Below, piece by piece: positions 35,106 through 43,598 of a DNA stretch of 64,000 bases. The translations under genes were made by a program, and so were the position numbers. Numbering within the stretch: the stretch's first letter is position 1; the number at the start of each line of letters is the position of its first letter. The DNA is from Nitrospinaceae bacterium (GTDB lineage Bacteria; Nitrospinota; Nitrospinia; Nitrospinales; Nitrospinaceae). The notes beneath the pieces are model-generated. The model ran no database searches. It was not told where the DNA came from and saw only the letters and a list, made by a program, of their open reading frames with translations. The DNA is taken from assembly GCA_029261395.1 (NCBI GenBank), contig JAJDBJ010000036.1, positions 1 to 64,000 of the forward strand. The letters run 5' to 3'.

Positions 35106-36377
35106 ATGCTTTCAAATATTTTACCTGTCTGGGCCCTGTTCATCGGGATAGCCATGATTACTCTGGGCAACGGGCTGCAGGGAACCCTTTTGGGTGTGCG
35201 TGCTTCTATGGAGGGTTTCCCGACCATGACTACCGGGTTGGTGATGTCCTGTTATTACGCCGGGTTTCTTTTGGGTTCCCTTTACACCCCCAGGTTTGTG
35301 ATGAAGGTCGGGCACATCCGCGTGTTTGCAGCGCTTGCCTCGCTGGCTTCGGCGGCAGTGTTAATCCATTCCTTGTTTCTTGAGCCGATGGTTTGGGGGT
35401 TGGCCCGGCTGGTCGCGGGTGTTTCTTTTGCAGGCATGTTTGTGGTGGCCGAAAGTTGGCTCAATGGACGGTCCACCAACGAAATCCGGGGCAAAATTTT
35501 ATCTATCTATATGATTATCCAATACGGCGGTTTTATCGGGGGACAGTTTTTACTGAACCTGGCCAGTCCGGAAGGCTATTCCCTGTTCATCCTGATTTCG
35601 ATTTTACTTTCCCTCGCTCTGGTCCCCATTTTAATAACGGCTGTTCCGGCTCCAGTTTTGGAGGAACCCGAGCAGGTGGGCTTGCGCGACCTTTGGAAAA
35701 TTTCTCCTTTAGGAGTGTTTACCGGTATCAACGTGGGCATTGCACATGGTGCGATTTGGGGAATGGGTGCGGTTTTTGCCCAGAATACCGGCAGGACAGT
35801 CACCGAAACGTCCATATTTATGGCGACGTTCGTTTTGGGAGGATTTATTTTCCAATGGCCACTCGGTTTGCTTTCGGACAAAATAGATCGAAAACGAGTC
35901 ATTGTCGGTGCTTCCTGGGTGGCTGTGATACTGGCGGTCTTCTGTATATTTTCAACGTTTGATTTATCGATTTTGATTTTTATGTTCGGCGGCGTCTCCC
36001 TTCCCTTATACGCTCTATCGCTCGCCTACACCAATGACCATTTATCCCAGGATCAAATGGTCGCCGCCAGCAGTACCATGATTTTGGTTTACGGTTTAGG
36101 GGCTTTGCTTGGCCCGGCTTTGGCTTCCATTATGATGTCCGCATTTGGGTCGTGGGGCTTTTTCCTGATTCAGGTATTAGCGCACACGGCAGTGGGATTG
36201 TTCGCACTGGTTTACTTGGCCCGTGAACCCGAACTCCGCCACGCGGACCATACTACTTTTGTTTCCGTGCCTTTCCGATCCAGCCCCATGGCGGCGGTAC
36301 TCAACCCTGAAGCCCATGATGAGGATGTAACTTTCACACCAGTTGAAAATGAAGACGAAGCTCAACTGTATCCGTAG
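35106..36377 (+). CDS. MFS transporter, YcaD-like
   Basis: A protein of about 423 residues with twelve hydrophobic helices. GNGLQGTLLGVRAS begins the first half, and the cytoplasmic loop motif between helices 8 and 9 reads GLLSDKIDRKRVI, the MFS signature. It ends with a 60-residue acidic, soluble tail. It resembles the YcaD group, whose substrates are unknown. The frame extends 14 codons upstream of the chosen ATG; neither start has a clear ribosome site, but the helix pattern fits the later one. Confidence 0.85.
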   Translation: MLSNILPVWALFIGIAMITLGNGLQGTLLGVRASMEGFPTMTTGLVMSCYYAGFLLGSLYTPRFVMKVGHIRVFAALASLASAAVLIHSLFLEPMVWGLARLVAGVSFAGMFVVAESWLNGRSTNEIRGKILSIYMIIQYGGFIGGQFLLNLASPEGYSLFILISILLSLALVPILITAVPAPVLEEPEQVGLRDLWKISPLGVFTGINVGIAHGAIWGMGAVFAQNTGRTVTETSIFMATFVLGGFIFQWPLGLLSDKIDRKRVIVGASWVAVILAVFCIFSTFDLSILIFMFGGVSLPLYALSLAYTNDHLSQDQMVAASSTMILVYGLGALLGPALASIMMSAFGSWGFFLIQVLAHTAVGLFALVYLAREPELRHADHTTFVSVPFRSSPMAAVLNPEAHDEDVTFTPVENEDEAQLYP

Positions 36378-36420
36378 GGCGATTTTTGATTGATGCGGAC
36401 AAGCGCGTTGTGGAATCCTT

Positions 36421-38928
36421 TTAAAGCAGATTCATCGGATCGACGTCGACGGTGATTTTAATTTTTCCGGTGGTGAGTTTGCGCAGTTGCTGGTTGGCGA
36501 GGCATTCGGTGACGAGCGATTGCAACGGTGCTGTCTCATGTGAGCGCAGGATCAAGTGCCAGCGGAAGCGGTTGTTGATGCGATACATCGCGGCGGGGGA
36601 GGGTCCCAGCAATTCCACGCCCGGCGATTGCTTTACAGGTTCCGATAGAAATTGTTTGAGGTGGTTGACCGCCGCCTCGCCTTCGGGTTCGGTTTCGCTT
36701 TCGATTTCCAGAGCGACCAGTTGCGTGAACGGTGGGTAGTTCAGTTTCTCGCGCAGGCTCAATTCCTTTTCGAAAAATCCGTTGTAATCGTGTTGCGGCA
36801 CATAGTCGAACACGTAGTGGTCCGGGTTGTGCGCCTGAACAATGACTGTTCCCGGTATTTTACCGCGACCAGCCCGACCCGCCACCTGCGTCAATAATTG
36901 AAAGGTGCGTTCGCTGGAACGGAAGTCGGGAATGTGTAAAGACAAGTCGGCGTAAACCACACCGACCAGCGTCACGTTGGGAAAGTGATGACCTTTGGTG
37001 ATCATCTGTGTGCCGATGAGGATGTCGATGTCACCGGCGCGCATTTCGTTGTAGATGTTCTCGAAGGAGCCGCGGGTCTTCATGGTGTCGCGGTCCATGC
37101 GTTTGATACGCGCCTTCGGAAATAGAGCCTGCGTTTCCTCCTCCAGCTTTTGCGTACCGAATCCGCTGAAGCGGATGATTTCACCACTGCACTCGACGCA
37201 TTTACCGGGCATGGATACGCTGAAATCGCAATAATGACAACGCAGGGTTTTGGAATTGCCGTGAAAGGTGAGCGAGACACTGCACCGCAGGCATTCAAAC
37301 ACAAACCCGCATTTCCGGCACACGACGTAATTCGCGGTGCCGCGCCGGTTGAGGAACAGGAACATCTGCTCCTTTTGTTCGAGGCGGTCCATCATCGCCT
37401 GCTTCAATGGAATCGAAAAGATCGAATAATTTTTGGCCTCGTCGCGTTCTTTTCTCATGTCGACTATCCGGATCACCGGAAGCAGACGGTCACCGATGCG
37501 TTCCTCCAGCGTCAGGTACTCGAATTCGCCGGTGGTGGTTTTCCGGCGCGATTCCAAAGACGGCGTGGCGGAACCGAGGATCACCACCGCACCGCAGGAC
37601 TGAGCCCGTTGGATGGCCGTTTCGCGGGCATGGTAGCGCGGAACGCTGTCCTGTTTGTAGGAGGTGTCGTGTTCCTCGTCGATGATCAGGACGCCCAGGT
37701 TTTTGAACGGGGCGAATACCGCCGATCGCGCCCCGACGACGATGGAAACTTTTTCTTCCCTGATTTTTTTCCATTCCAGGTAGCGCTCGATATTGGTGAG
37801 TCCGCTGTGCAGAATGGCGACGTTCGACCCGAACCGCCGTTGAAATCGGTTCACGGTTTGCGGCGTTAGCGATATTTCCGGAACCAGCATGATGGACGTT
37901 TTTCCGATGTCCAAAGCCTGCTGGATGGCGCGCATGTAGACCTCGGTTTTGCCGCTCCCTGTCACCCCGTGCAGGAGAAACGTTTTAAACTCGGACGCCG
38001 TAATGGACCGGGCCAGTTGTTTGAATACCGTTTGCTGTTCTTCGGTGAACACCTGTGGCGCTTCGGCGTTCCATTCGGGGTCGGTTTCGTCGGTTGCAGT
38101 GCGTTCCTGTTTGACGGCGACGGTTTCGGCCAGTCCCTTGCGTTTCAGTTCGCGGAGGGGAGCCGAGTAGCCGGGAAGCGTTTTGCTCAGGTCCGAAAGG
38201 AGAGTCTCCTTTCCAGTCAGCAATTCAAAAAGTTCGCGTTGTTTGGGACTGCGCTTGAGGAGTTTTTCAATTTCTTCCGGGGTGTGGTGGTCGAGCGTGA
38301 GGCAGACCTTTTTGTCGGTGGTGTAGGCAACCGATTTTTGTTTGATCTTCACCTGCGCTGATACGTAGTCATCCCGAACCAGTTGCGCCAGGGCATAGGC
38401 GCTGAACTGTTTGCGCAGTATTTTTTCGATCTGCTTTTTGTTGAGTGAGGTTTTGCTCTGCAGTACGAGCAGAATTTTGAGCGAATTTTGCGGAAGCGAA
38501 TGTTGCTGAAGAGCGGCCTCGCCTTTGTCCGTGAGAACGAAGATTTCGTGGTGATCTTCATCAATGCCGCCGGGAAGAGCGGCTTTGATCACCTCGCCCC
38601 AGCCCGCATTGTAATAATCCGCCACCCACCGGGTCAGCGTCAGCAACTCCTCCGAAATAACGGGAGCGCCGTCTGGCAAGTCTTGGATGAGTTTGATCTC
38701 AAAATCGCCTTCGCAGTGATCCGTCAGGCCCACCACGTAGCCGGTGATTTTGCGGGGACCGAAGGGGGCCAGTACGCGTGTTCCGACCCGGACCTGCCCC
38801 TGGAGATGCTCTGGAATGCCGTAGGTGAACCCCTCTTTCAGAGGCAGGTTGAATACGACCTGGGCGTAGACTGGCGCTGATTGCGGGTCTTCCGATGTTA
38901 AAGAGTTTTGCCGGGTCGCTGTTGTCAT
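36421..38928 (-). CDS. priA: Primosomal replication-restart helicase PriA
   Basis: An 835-residue helicase. The 3'-end-binding N-terminal domain (VFNLPLKEGFTYGIPE) leads to Walker A in GVTGSGKTEVY and Walker B DEEH. Eight Cys in CRKCGFVFECLRC and CHYC...CVEC form two zinc sites. GTQMITKGHHFPNVTLVGV and QVAGRAGRG are the later helicase motifs. PriA rebuilds replisomes at stalled forks. It is somewhat longer than the usual 730 residues. It is a single gene; an interspersed element lies just upstream of its start. Confidence 0.97.
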   Translation of the reverse strand: MTTATRQNSLTSEDPQSAPVYAQVVFNLPLKEGFTYGIPEHLQGQVRVGTRVLAPFGPRKITGYVVGLTDHCEGDFEIKLIQDLPDGAPVISEELLTLTRWVADYYNAGWGEVIKAALPGGIDEDHHEIFVLTDKGEAALQQHSLPQNSLKILLVLQSKTSLNKKQIEKILRKQFSAYALAQLVRDDYVSAQVKIKQKSVAYTTDKKVCLTLDHHTPEEIEKLLKRSPKQRELFELLTGKETLLSDLSKTLPGYSAPLRELKRKGLAETVAVKQERTATDETDPEWNAEAPQVFTEEQQTVFKQLARSITASEFKTFLLHGVTGSGKTEVYMRAIQQALDIGKTSIMLVPEISLTPQTVNRFQRRFGSNVAILHSGLTNIERYLEWKKIREEKVSIVVGARSAVFAPFKNLGVLIIDEEHDTSYKQDSVPRYHARETAIQRAQSCGAVVILGSATPSLESRRKTTTGEFEYLTLEERIGDRLLPVIRIVDMRKERDEAKNYSIFSIPLKQAMMDRLEQKEQMFLFLNRRGTANYVVCRKCGFVFECLRCSVSLTFHGNSKTLRCHYCDFSVSMPGKCVECSGEIIRFSGFGTQKLEEETQALFPKARIKRMDRDTMKTRGSFENIYNEMRAGDIDILIGTQMITKGHHFPNVTLVGVVYADLSLHIPDFRSSERTFQLLTQVAGRAGRGKIPGTVIVQAHNPDHYVFDYVPQHDYNGFFEKELSLREKLNYPPFTQLVALEIESETEPEGEAAVNHLKQFLSEPVKQSPGVELLGPSPAAMYRINNRFRWHLILRSHETAPLQSLVTECLANQQLRKLTTGKIKITVDVDPMNLL

Positions 38929-38961
38929 GGAGAATTCACCTTTCAGGCGGATTGTATCAGA

Positions 38962-39074
38962 CTCCTACCCGGAGGGGGGCGGCGAACCGCCGCTGGTAAA
39001 TTAAAAACCATGAACTGCGCCCAGGAATGTTGATTTTTGGAAAACGGTTAGCCAATTCCCCCTCCGGGTAGGAG
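38962..39074. repeat. Interspersed element, family A copy 3, with perfect 17-bp terminal inverted repeats
   Basis: A 113-bp element. The ends CTCCTACCCGGAGGGGG and CCCCCTCCGGGTAGGAG are exact reverse complements. Inside lie a hairpin GGCGGCGAACCGCCGC and the core TTAAAAACCATGAACTGCGC. It has the size and order of copy 1. The structure is like a very small non-autonomous transposable element or folded RNA. It lies between the divergent priA and the gene at 39200. Confidence 0.8.
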
Positions 39075-39199
39075 CTAAGAAAAGATTGACAGAGGCGCTC
39101 AATTCTAATAGTCTTCTTGTTTTCCCAATGGTCCCCGTGCAGAGGTATATCAGGGGGATTGATTTATTGATCTAACGACGTTCTGTGGAGGTTCGCGCC

Positions 39200-39388
39200 A
39201 TGAAAGTAGGAGATATCATTAAAATTGATTTCGCTGGGAAGAAGAAAGAGGGCGTGGTCTTCAAATTATTCCCAAATTCCGTGCACCTGAAGGTGGATTT
39301 TGAACGGGACAAGGGAAAAATCGTCAAGCGCAAGCTGAATGAAGTTGGAACCGGCAAAAAAGACAAAGGCAAAAAGGCTAAAAAATAA
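39200..39388 (+). CDS. Small basic protein, unknown function
   Basis: A 62-residue protein starting MKVGDIIKIDFAGKKKEG with a strong GGAGG site nine bases upstream of the ATG. The first part resembles a small beta-barrel (KOW/SH3-like) pattern; the end is a Lys-rich tail (KKDKGKKAKK) that could bind nucleic acid. I recognise no family. It lies alone between priA and the isomerase gene. The gap after it (39390-39440) contains a long imperfect hairpin, CCCAAC...GTTGGG, without a T-run. Confidence 0.7.
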   Translation: MKVGDIIKIDFAGKKKEGVVFKLFPNSVHLKVDFERDKGKIVKRKLNEVGTGKKDKGKKAKK

Positions 39389-39454
39389 CCCAACGTGCCC
39401 CGTAGAAAACCGGCCACAAGCCAGGGGGCGTTCTGTTGGGTCAATTCCGACTGA

Positions 39455-40471
39455 CTAGAAGTAAATTTTAATAGTGGCCTGTTTTCTTAAATCCTTCAGG
39501 TAAGGATGGCTTTTGGTTTTGATTTTCTGATCGGTTAGAATCTTCCGGATATTTTCCCTTTCACTTTCCAGCGTTCCCTTTTTGCCCTCTTTTTTTCCTG
39601 TGACCTTCAAAATTTGATAACCGTGTTGGGTACGGAAGATTTCGCTGACTTGACCTACTTTGAGTTCAAAAGCCCGTTTGCTGAAGGGACCGAACATGCG
39701 GTCTTTCGTGAAGAAGCCCAAATCCCCGCCACGTTTTGCAATGGAATCCTGCGAATGCGCTTGGGCCAACTCTGCAAAGTCGCCGCCTTTACTTAGCTTG
39801 GTCACGATTTTTTGCAGGGCCTGGCGGGCTTTTTGATCTCCTGCAGAGCCTGCTTTGGGATCGACCTTGATTAGCATAACGCTGGCGCGACGTTGTTCCC
39901 CGCTCGAAAACTGCAGTGGATTTTTACGGAAGTAATCCTCAATCTGCTGATCGGTGACTTTGATCCCAGCGCCCAATTCCCTGCGAAATACCGCATCGAT
40001 CAGGATGTCTTCCCTGAGTTCCTGCTGGTATTGTTTGAGAGTCATCTTTCGCAGTCCCAGTTGTCTGAGAAATTCTTCTTCGGATGAGAATTGTTTTTTG
40101 ACCGCGTTCACTTCTTCATCAACTTTGCTGGAGGAGACCTGGATTCCCATGGTGTCGGCTTTTTTAAGGAGCAGATGACGGTTGACCTGATCCTGAAGCA
40201 GTTTTTTGGCGGCTACTTTTTCTTGTGCCTGCGTCAGAGGAATACCCCGTTCCTTGTACCGTTTTACGGTTTTTATGAGACCGGGCCAGATCACTGATTT
40301 TTTTATTTCGGTCCCGTTTACCTTGGCGAGTACGTCAGGCAGGGAGATGGACGGCTCTACAGCGTGGTCGTGTCCGCCGCCATGGGCCCAAATTTGAGAC
40401 GCGGTTCCGACGATGTAAAGAAACGGTAACAATAAAAAAATCAATGGTCTAGGGTTGCTCGAACGCTTCAT
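39455..40471 (-). CDS. Exported parvulin-type peptidyl-prolyl isomerase (SurA/PrsA-like)
   Basis: A 338-residue protein. A signal peptide (PLIFLLLPFLYIVGTAS) leads to a SurA-N-like helical chaperone part, then a parvulin domain with RASVMLIKVDP, FAELAQAHSQDSIAKRGGDLG cut at its end, and FGPFSKRAFELKVGQVSEIF plus GYQILKVTG. A His-rich HGGGHDH follows the cleavage region. It should help fold outer-membrane or periplasmic proteins. I start at the ATG encoding MKRSSNP, which has AAGGA eight bases upstream; the open frame continues 23 codons further. Confidence 0.9.
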   Translation of the reverse strand: MKRSSNPRPLIFLLLPFLYIVGTASQIWAHGGGHDHAVEPSISLPDVLAKVNGTEIKKSVIWPGLIKTVKRYKERGIPLTQAQEKVAAKKLLQDQVNRHLLLKKADTMGIQVSSSKVDEEVNAVKKQFSSEEEFLRQLGLRKMTLKQYQQELREDILIDAVFRRELGAGIKVTDQQIEDYFRKNPLQFSSGEQRRASVMLIKVDPKAGSAGDQKARQALQKIVTKLSKGGDFAELAQAHSQDSIAKRGGDLGFFTKDRMFGPFSKRAFELKVGQVSEIFRTQHGYQILKVTGKKEGKKGTLESERENIRKILTDQKIKTKSHPYLKDLRKQATIKIYF

Positions 40472-40598
40472 GCTGTCATCCTTGTGAATCGGTGCTGTTG
40501 TGAAATAAATAGTGAGGTGTTTTCTTTTGGAGCATAACATAAAGCCTTGGGCAAGGGAATGTCAACTCGTTTTGGCAAACCGGGAGGGGAGGTGGACT

Positions 40599-41402
40599 TT
40601 AGCGGAGGGGCAACACGGTCCGGAAGCCATAAATATTGTTTTGCATCTCCGGTAAATTGCGGGCCCGTTGGGTGACCTGAACGCCATCGATATTGTTGAC
40701 CCAGGAACCCCCGCGCAGGACTTTCATCTGCGTGGCTTCGGGGCCTTCAGGATCCAGTTCCGGGCTGATGCGGTAGTAATCCTTGTCGTACCAGTCGAGG
40801 CACCATTCCCAGACGTTGCCGGCCATATTGAGTGCTCCAAAAGGGCTGGCGCCGGTGGCGTAATAATCAACGGGTGCAGTGAACTCATAGCGATCCTCCA
40901 TTCCGAACACATTGACGAAATAGAGTTTCTTCCCTTTGGCCCACTTCTCTCCCCAGGGGTAGAGCCGGTCGTCGTTGCCCCGTGCGGCTTTTTCCCATTC
41001 CGCCTCGGTGGGCAGACGGCGGCCCTTCCAGCGGGAATAGGCCATGGCATCAAACCAGCTGACACCAACCACCGGGTGGTCGGGTTGGTTGAACCGGTCG
41101 TCCTCCCAATATTTGGGTTTGACGTGTCCCGTGGCCTCGAGAAACTTTTTATACTCGGCGTTGCTGACTTCGTGTTTGTCGATGAAATAGGCCGAAGTGT
41201 AAACGAAGTGCATCGGTTTCTGATCTTCAGCTTCGCTGGATGACTGACCCATTTGAAAATAACCTTCGGGAACGTAAACCATCCCCGGAGGTGTATTGGG
41301 CACCGCCCACGCAGAAGAAAGGCCAATGGTTGACAGAACAAGCCACAACAACGTTTGGATTTTAATTTTTTTTAAGATGGAGGGTTCAGGATAGGAAATC
41401 AT
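40599..41402 (-). CDS. Exported SUMF1/FGE-sulfatase-fold protein (3 of 3)
   Basis: A 267-residue protein. A signal peptide (TLLWLVLSTIGLSSAWA) is followed by the fold markers MVYVPEGYFQMG, IDKHEVSNAEYKKF, RRLPTEAEWEKAARG, NMAGNVWEWCLDWYD and VLRGGSW. The end reads GFRTVLPLR, so the Cys usual in GFRCA is absent. It is unlikely to be a true formylglycine-generating enzyme. Its ATG overlaps the stop of the small gene at 41399-41623 by four bases, so the two are coupled. Confidence 0.87.
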   Translation of the reverse strand: MISYPEPSILKKIKIQTLLWLVLSTIGLSSAWAVPNTPPGMVYVPEGYFQMGQSSSEAEDQKPMHFVYTSAYFIDKHEVSNAEYKKFLEATGHVKPKYWEDDRFNQPDHPVVGVSWFDAMAYSRWKGRRLPTEAEWEKAARGNDDRLYPWGEKWAKGKKLYFVNVFGMEDRYEFTAPVDYYATGASPFGALNMAGNVWEWCLDWYDKDYYRISPELDPEGPEATQMKVLRGGSWVNNIDGVQVTQRARNLPEMQNNIYGFRTVLPLR

Positions 41403-41623
41403 GGAGCATCGAAAAATCCGATATAGGTGACCATTTGGGTCTCGGGGTCTACGTGGAGCTCCTTTTCAATATTTTCAAAGTCGATCCACTTGTAATGCCC
41501 ATTCCAGCAATTCAACGAGACGACGGAATTACCGTACCAATCGGTACAGTGATTCAGGAAAACGGGCGCACCGCATTGGTTGCATAGCCCCTGGATTTCG
41601 ATTGTGTTTCCTACTGCAGTCAT
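41399..41623 (-). CDS. Small Cys-rich protein coupled to a SUMF1-fold gene
   Basis: A 74-residue protein with CNQCG (Cys14, Cys17), Cys26, and CWNGH (Cys39, His43), a pattern that could bind zinc. There is no signal peptide, so it stays in the cytoplasm while its neighbour is exported. An ATGA overlap ties the two genes together. I do not recognise the family. Confidence 0.7.
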   Translation of the reverse strand: MTAVGNTIEIQGLCNQCGAPVFLNHCTDWYGNSVVSLNCWNGHYKWIDFENIEKELHVDPETQMVTYIGFFDAP

Positions 41624-41806
41624 ATTTCCGCCGTATCTTCACAAAGAGTTTCCGTCAAGTCCAGATGGTTCTAGTATGAATAAAAAAAGAAAGGGTGCAA
41701 GTAAAAATTGAGTTTTTTAATATTTTGAAGTTCGGGCAGGCCGCGTTTTGTCAAGCATTTTCTCGGCAACGGGGTTCGAGTTTTCGAGCGAGGTCCAACC
41801 GCGAGG

Positions 41807-42415
41807 TTATTTTCGGTTGCGGTCTTTTTTTTTAGGAAGTGGGAACCCGGCGTGTTTAAAAAGGTCGGTCAGCGCTTCGAGAGGAAGTCCGACGATGTTG
41901 GACCAGGACCCCTCCCAGGATTCGACCAGAAAGGCACCTTCCCCCTGAATGGCATAGGCGCCTGCTTTGTCGAGAGGTTCGCCCGTCGCGATATAGGATC
42001 GGATTTCGTTTTCAGAAACGGATTTGATGGAGACGGTCGAGACTATAGCGGTTTCATATTCTTCAGCCTGCGGGGAGATCAGCACGACACCAGTGATCAC
42101 CCGGTGCTGTTTCCCTGTCAGTTTTGAAAGGATACGGTAGGCGTCTTCGGCATCAGTGGGCTGGCCGATGATCTCCTGACCCAGCACCACCATGGTGTCC
42201 GCTCCCAGCACATGACAGCCGGGATTTTGCCGGGCCACCCAGTGGGCCTTGTCGCGGGCGATATTCGTGGCATTTTGCTCTGGAGACTGATCGGGATCGG
42301 TGATTTCGTCCACATGGGAAGGGCTCACCTCGAACTCCAGGCCCAGTGAGCGCAGTAATTCCGACCGCCGGGGCGAACGGGAAGCTAAAATCAATTTATT
42401 TGAGGATGAGGGCAT
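41807..42415 (-). CDS. maf: Maf-family nucleoside triphosphate pyrophosphatase
   Basis: A 202-residue Maf protein: LILASRSPRRSELLRSLG at the start, NIARDKAHWVA, LGADTMVVL with the catalytic Asp, GKQHRVITGV, and GAYAIQGEGAF near the end. Maf proteins hydrolyse modified or canonical nucleoside triphosphates (dTTP, UTP or m7GTP) to monophosphates. It has normal length. It is divergent from the small isomerase gene at 42527. Confidence 0.95.
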   Translation of the reverse strand: MPSSSNKLILASRSPRRSELLRSLGLEFEVSPSHVDEITDPDQSPEQNATNIARDKAHWVARQNPGCHVLGADTMVVLGQEIIGQPTDAEDAYRILSKLTGKQHRVITGVVLISPQAEEYETAIVSTVSIKSVSENEIRSYIATGEPLDKAGAYAIQGEGAFLVESWEGSWSNIVGLPLEALTDLFKHAGFPLPKKKDRNRK

Positions 42416-42526
42416 AAGGTATCTGGATATTTTAAAGGAAATAATTTAGACTAGCCAGCATTCAAACTACAAACAACCATTATCGGTTCCCGTACTTTGG
42501 GAGCCTGTGATTTTACGAGGGTGAAC

Positions 42527-42931
42527 ATGGTAGGTTTTTCTCATCAAATTCAAGTGCGCCACATTGTGGTGGAACAGCAAGAAGTCGCAGAATTGTTAAA
42601 AGAGACCATCAGCGAAGCTAAATCGGCCACCGACCGGGTTCAAATGCTGATGCGGCTGGCCGAAAAATACAGCCTGTGCGATTCCAAAGAAGACGGCGGC
42701 AACCTCGGATGGATCGAATTGTCGTCCGACGATCCCCGCATCCGGGGATACGAACCGGTATTAAAGAATACGGAACTGGAACAGATCATCCGTGAGGGGG
42801 TCAAGGATATGACCCTCAATCGAGGTGAAGTGTTTGGTCCGGTACAGACGCAGGAAGGTTTTCACCTCATTATGATCACCAACGACTTCGGTGCCGACCG
42901 TGCGACAGCGTTCACGGGTTCCTCGCTTTAA
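42527..42931 (+). CDS. Stand-alone cytoplasmic parvulin-like isomerase
   Basis: A 134-residue protein with a parvulin domain: VRHIVVEQQEVAELL, LAEKYSLCDSKEDGGNLGWI and FGPVQTQEGFHLIMI. It has no signal peptide or chaperone part, unlike the isomerase at 39455. Parvulins turn Xaa-Pro bonds. I choose the ATG at 42527 because GAGGGTGA lies just before it; the frame is open ten codons further upstream. A loop of about 20 residues is inserted before the last strands. Confidence 0.85.
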   Translation: MVGFSHQIQVRHIVVEQQEVAELLKETISEAKSATDRVQMLMRLAEKYSLCDSKEDGGNLGWIELSSDDPRIRGYEPVLKNTELEQIIREGVKDMTLNRGEVFGPVQTQEGFHLIMITNDFGADRATAFTGSSL

Positions 42932-43072
42932 GCCTGTTTTTCTGCACTTCAAATCGTGAAATGGAACACAGTTGAAGCAGTCGTCTTTGGAGTCGATGTC
43001 CATGGGACTGCCGCCGACTTTTTGGAAGTCAAGGTAGCTGGGTTCTTCTGTTTGCTTTTGTGGTTGCTCGAT
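42932..43072 (-). pseudogene. Possible small Cys-rich gene with missing or shifted start
   Basis: On the minus strand a frame reads EEPSYLDFQKVGGSPMDID and then SKDDCFNCVPFHDLKCRKTG, a composition that looks like real protein (CxxC, acidic and aromatic residues). It has no ATG/GTG/TTG start before residue Met of MDID. A good ribosome site (AAGGAG) with TTG lies upstream in another frame. A single base shift would join them. It follows the 43141-43422 gene in the same direction. It may be a decayed or mis-sequenced small gene. Confidence 0.25.
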
Positions 43073-43140
43073 TTATCGAGCGTTGCAAGAACCGCTCCTT
43101 GAATGGGGCGACTAAATAATTTTCCGCCTTGGGTGAACAG

Positions 43141-43422
43141 TCAAGGTTCAAAAGTTTTTTTCCGGCGCAGAATCTGTCCGGTTCCCGCGTGTACCAGCAT
43201 CTTCAATTCGAAGGGATAAGTCCGGCAGACGTTCACGAATTTTTCCACGGCATCGCTTTTGGCATCCGACTCGTCCGGCGCATCCACTTCGATTTCCCAG
43301 GCGTATTTCAGCGTGGGGATACGCTCGAAGCAGGCTTCCTCCAGTCGCAAAAGCAGTTCGCTCTCCAAACCTTCGTTCAAATCATTCAATTCTGTTGCCA
43401 GTAAAACGTTAAATGTCGCCAA
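43141..43422 (-). CDS. Hypothetical 93-residue protein
   Basis: A 93-residue acidic protein starting at TTG with AAGGAGGAG directly upstream. It begins ATFNVLLATELNDLNEGLES and has no signal peptide or membrane segment; helices alternate with strands and end FELKMLVHAGTGQILRRKK. I do not recognise the family. It may share a transcript with the frame at 42932-43072. Confidence 0.55.
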   Translation of the reverse strand: MATFNVLLATELNDLNEGLESELLLRLEEACFERIPTLKYAWEIEVDAPDESDAKSDAVEKFVNVCRTYPFELKMLVHAGTGQILRRKKTFEP

Positions 43423-43469
43423 AACTCCTCCTTGCCAAAAATGGGTCTACGGAATGCCCGTATCTTATC

Positions 43470-43572
43470 ACAAGCCGGGCTGCTCCGCGCAGGGCGAACT
43501 TTAAAACCTTGAGCTGTGCCCAACGATTATCGCTTATCCGTTGACCATCAGCCTCTCCTGCTAAGGAGCCTC
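43470..43572. repeat. Interspersed element, family A copy 4
   Basis: About 100 bp with the core TTAAAACCTTGAGCTGTGCC at 43501-43520 and the conserved tail GTTGACCATCAGCC, shared with copy 2. The flanking hairpins differ from the other copies (CCTCTCCTGCTAAGGAG at the right). A further stretch, TTGCCTCCAGGCGCCAGCC near 43627, also matches the right arm of copy 2. It follows the end of the BASS transporter gene. Confidence 0.6.
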
Positions 43573-43598
43573 CCTTGGAAGGATGCGAAGATAACGGT

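Noticed and set aside
39390-39440. Hairpin CCCAAC...GTTGGG as a terminator between two convergent genes
   Set aside because: The stem is interrupted and no T-run follows on either strand, so it is mentioned only as a hairpin.
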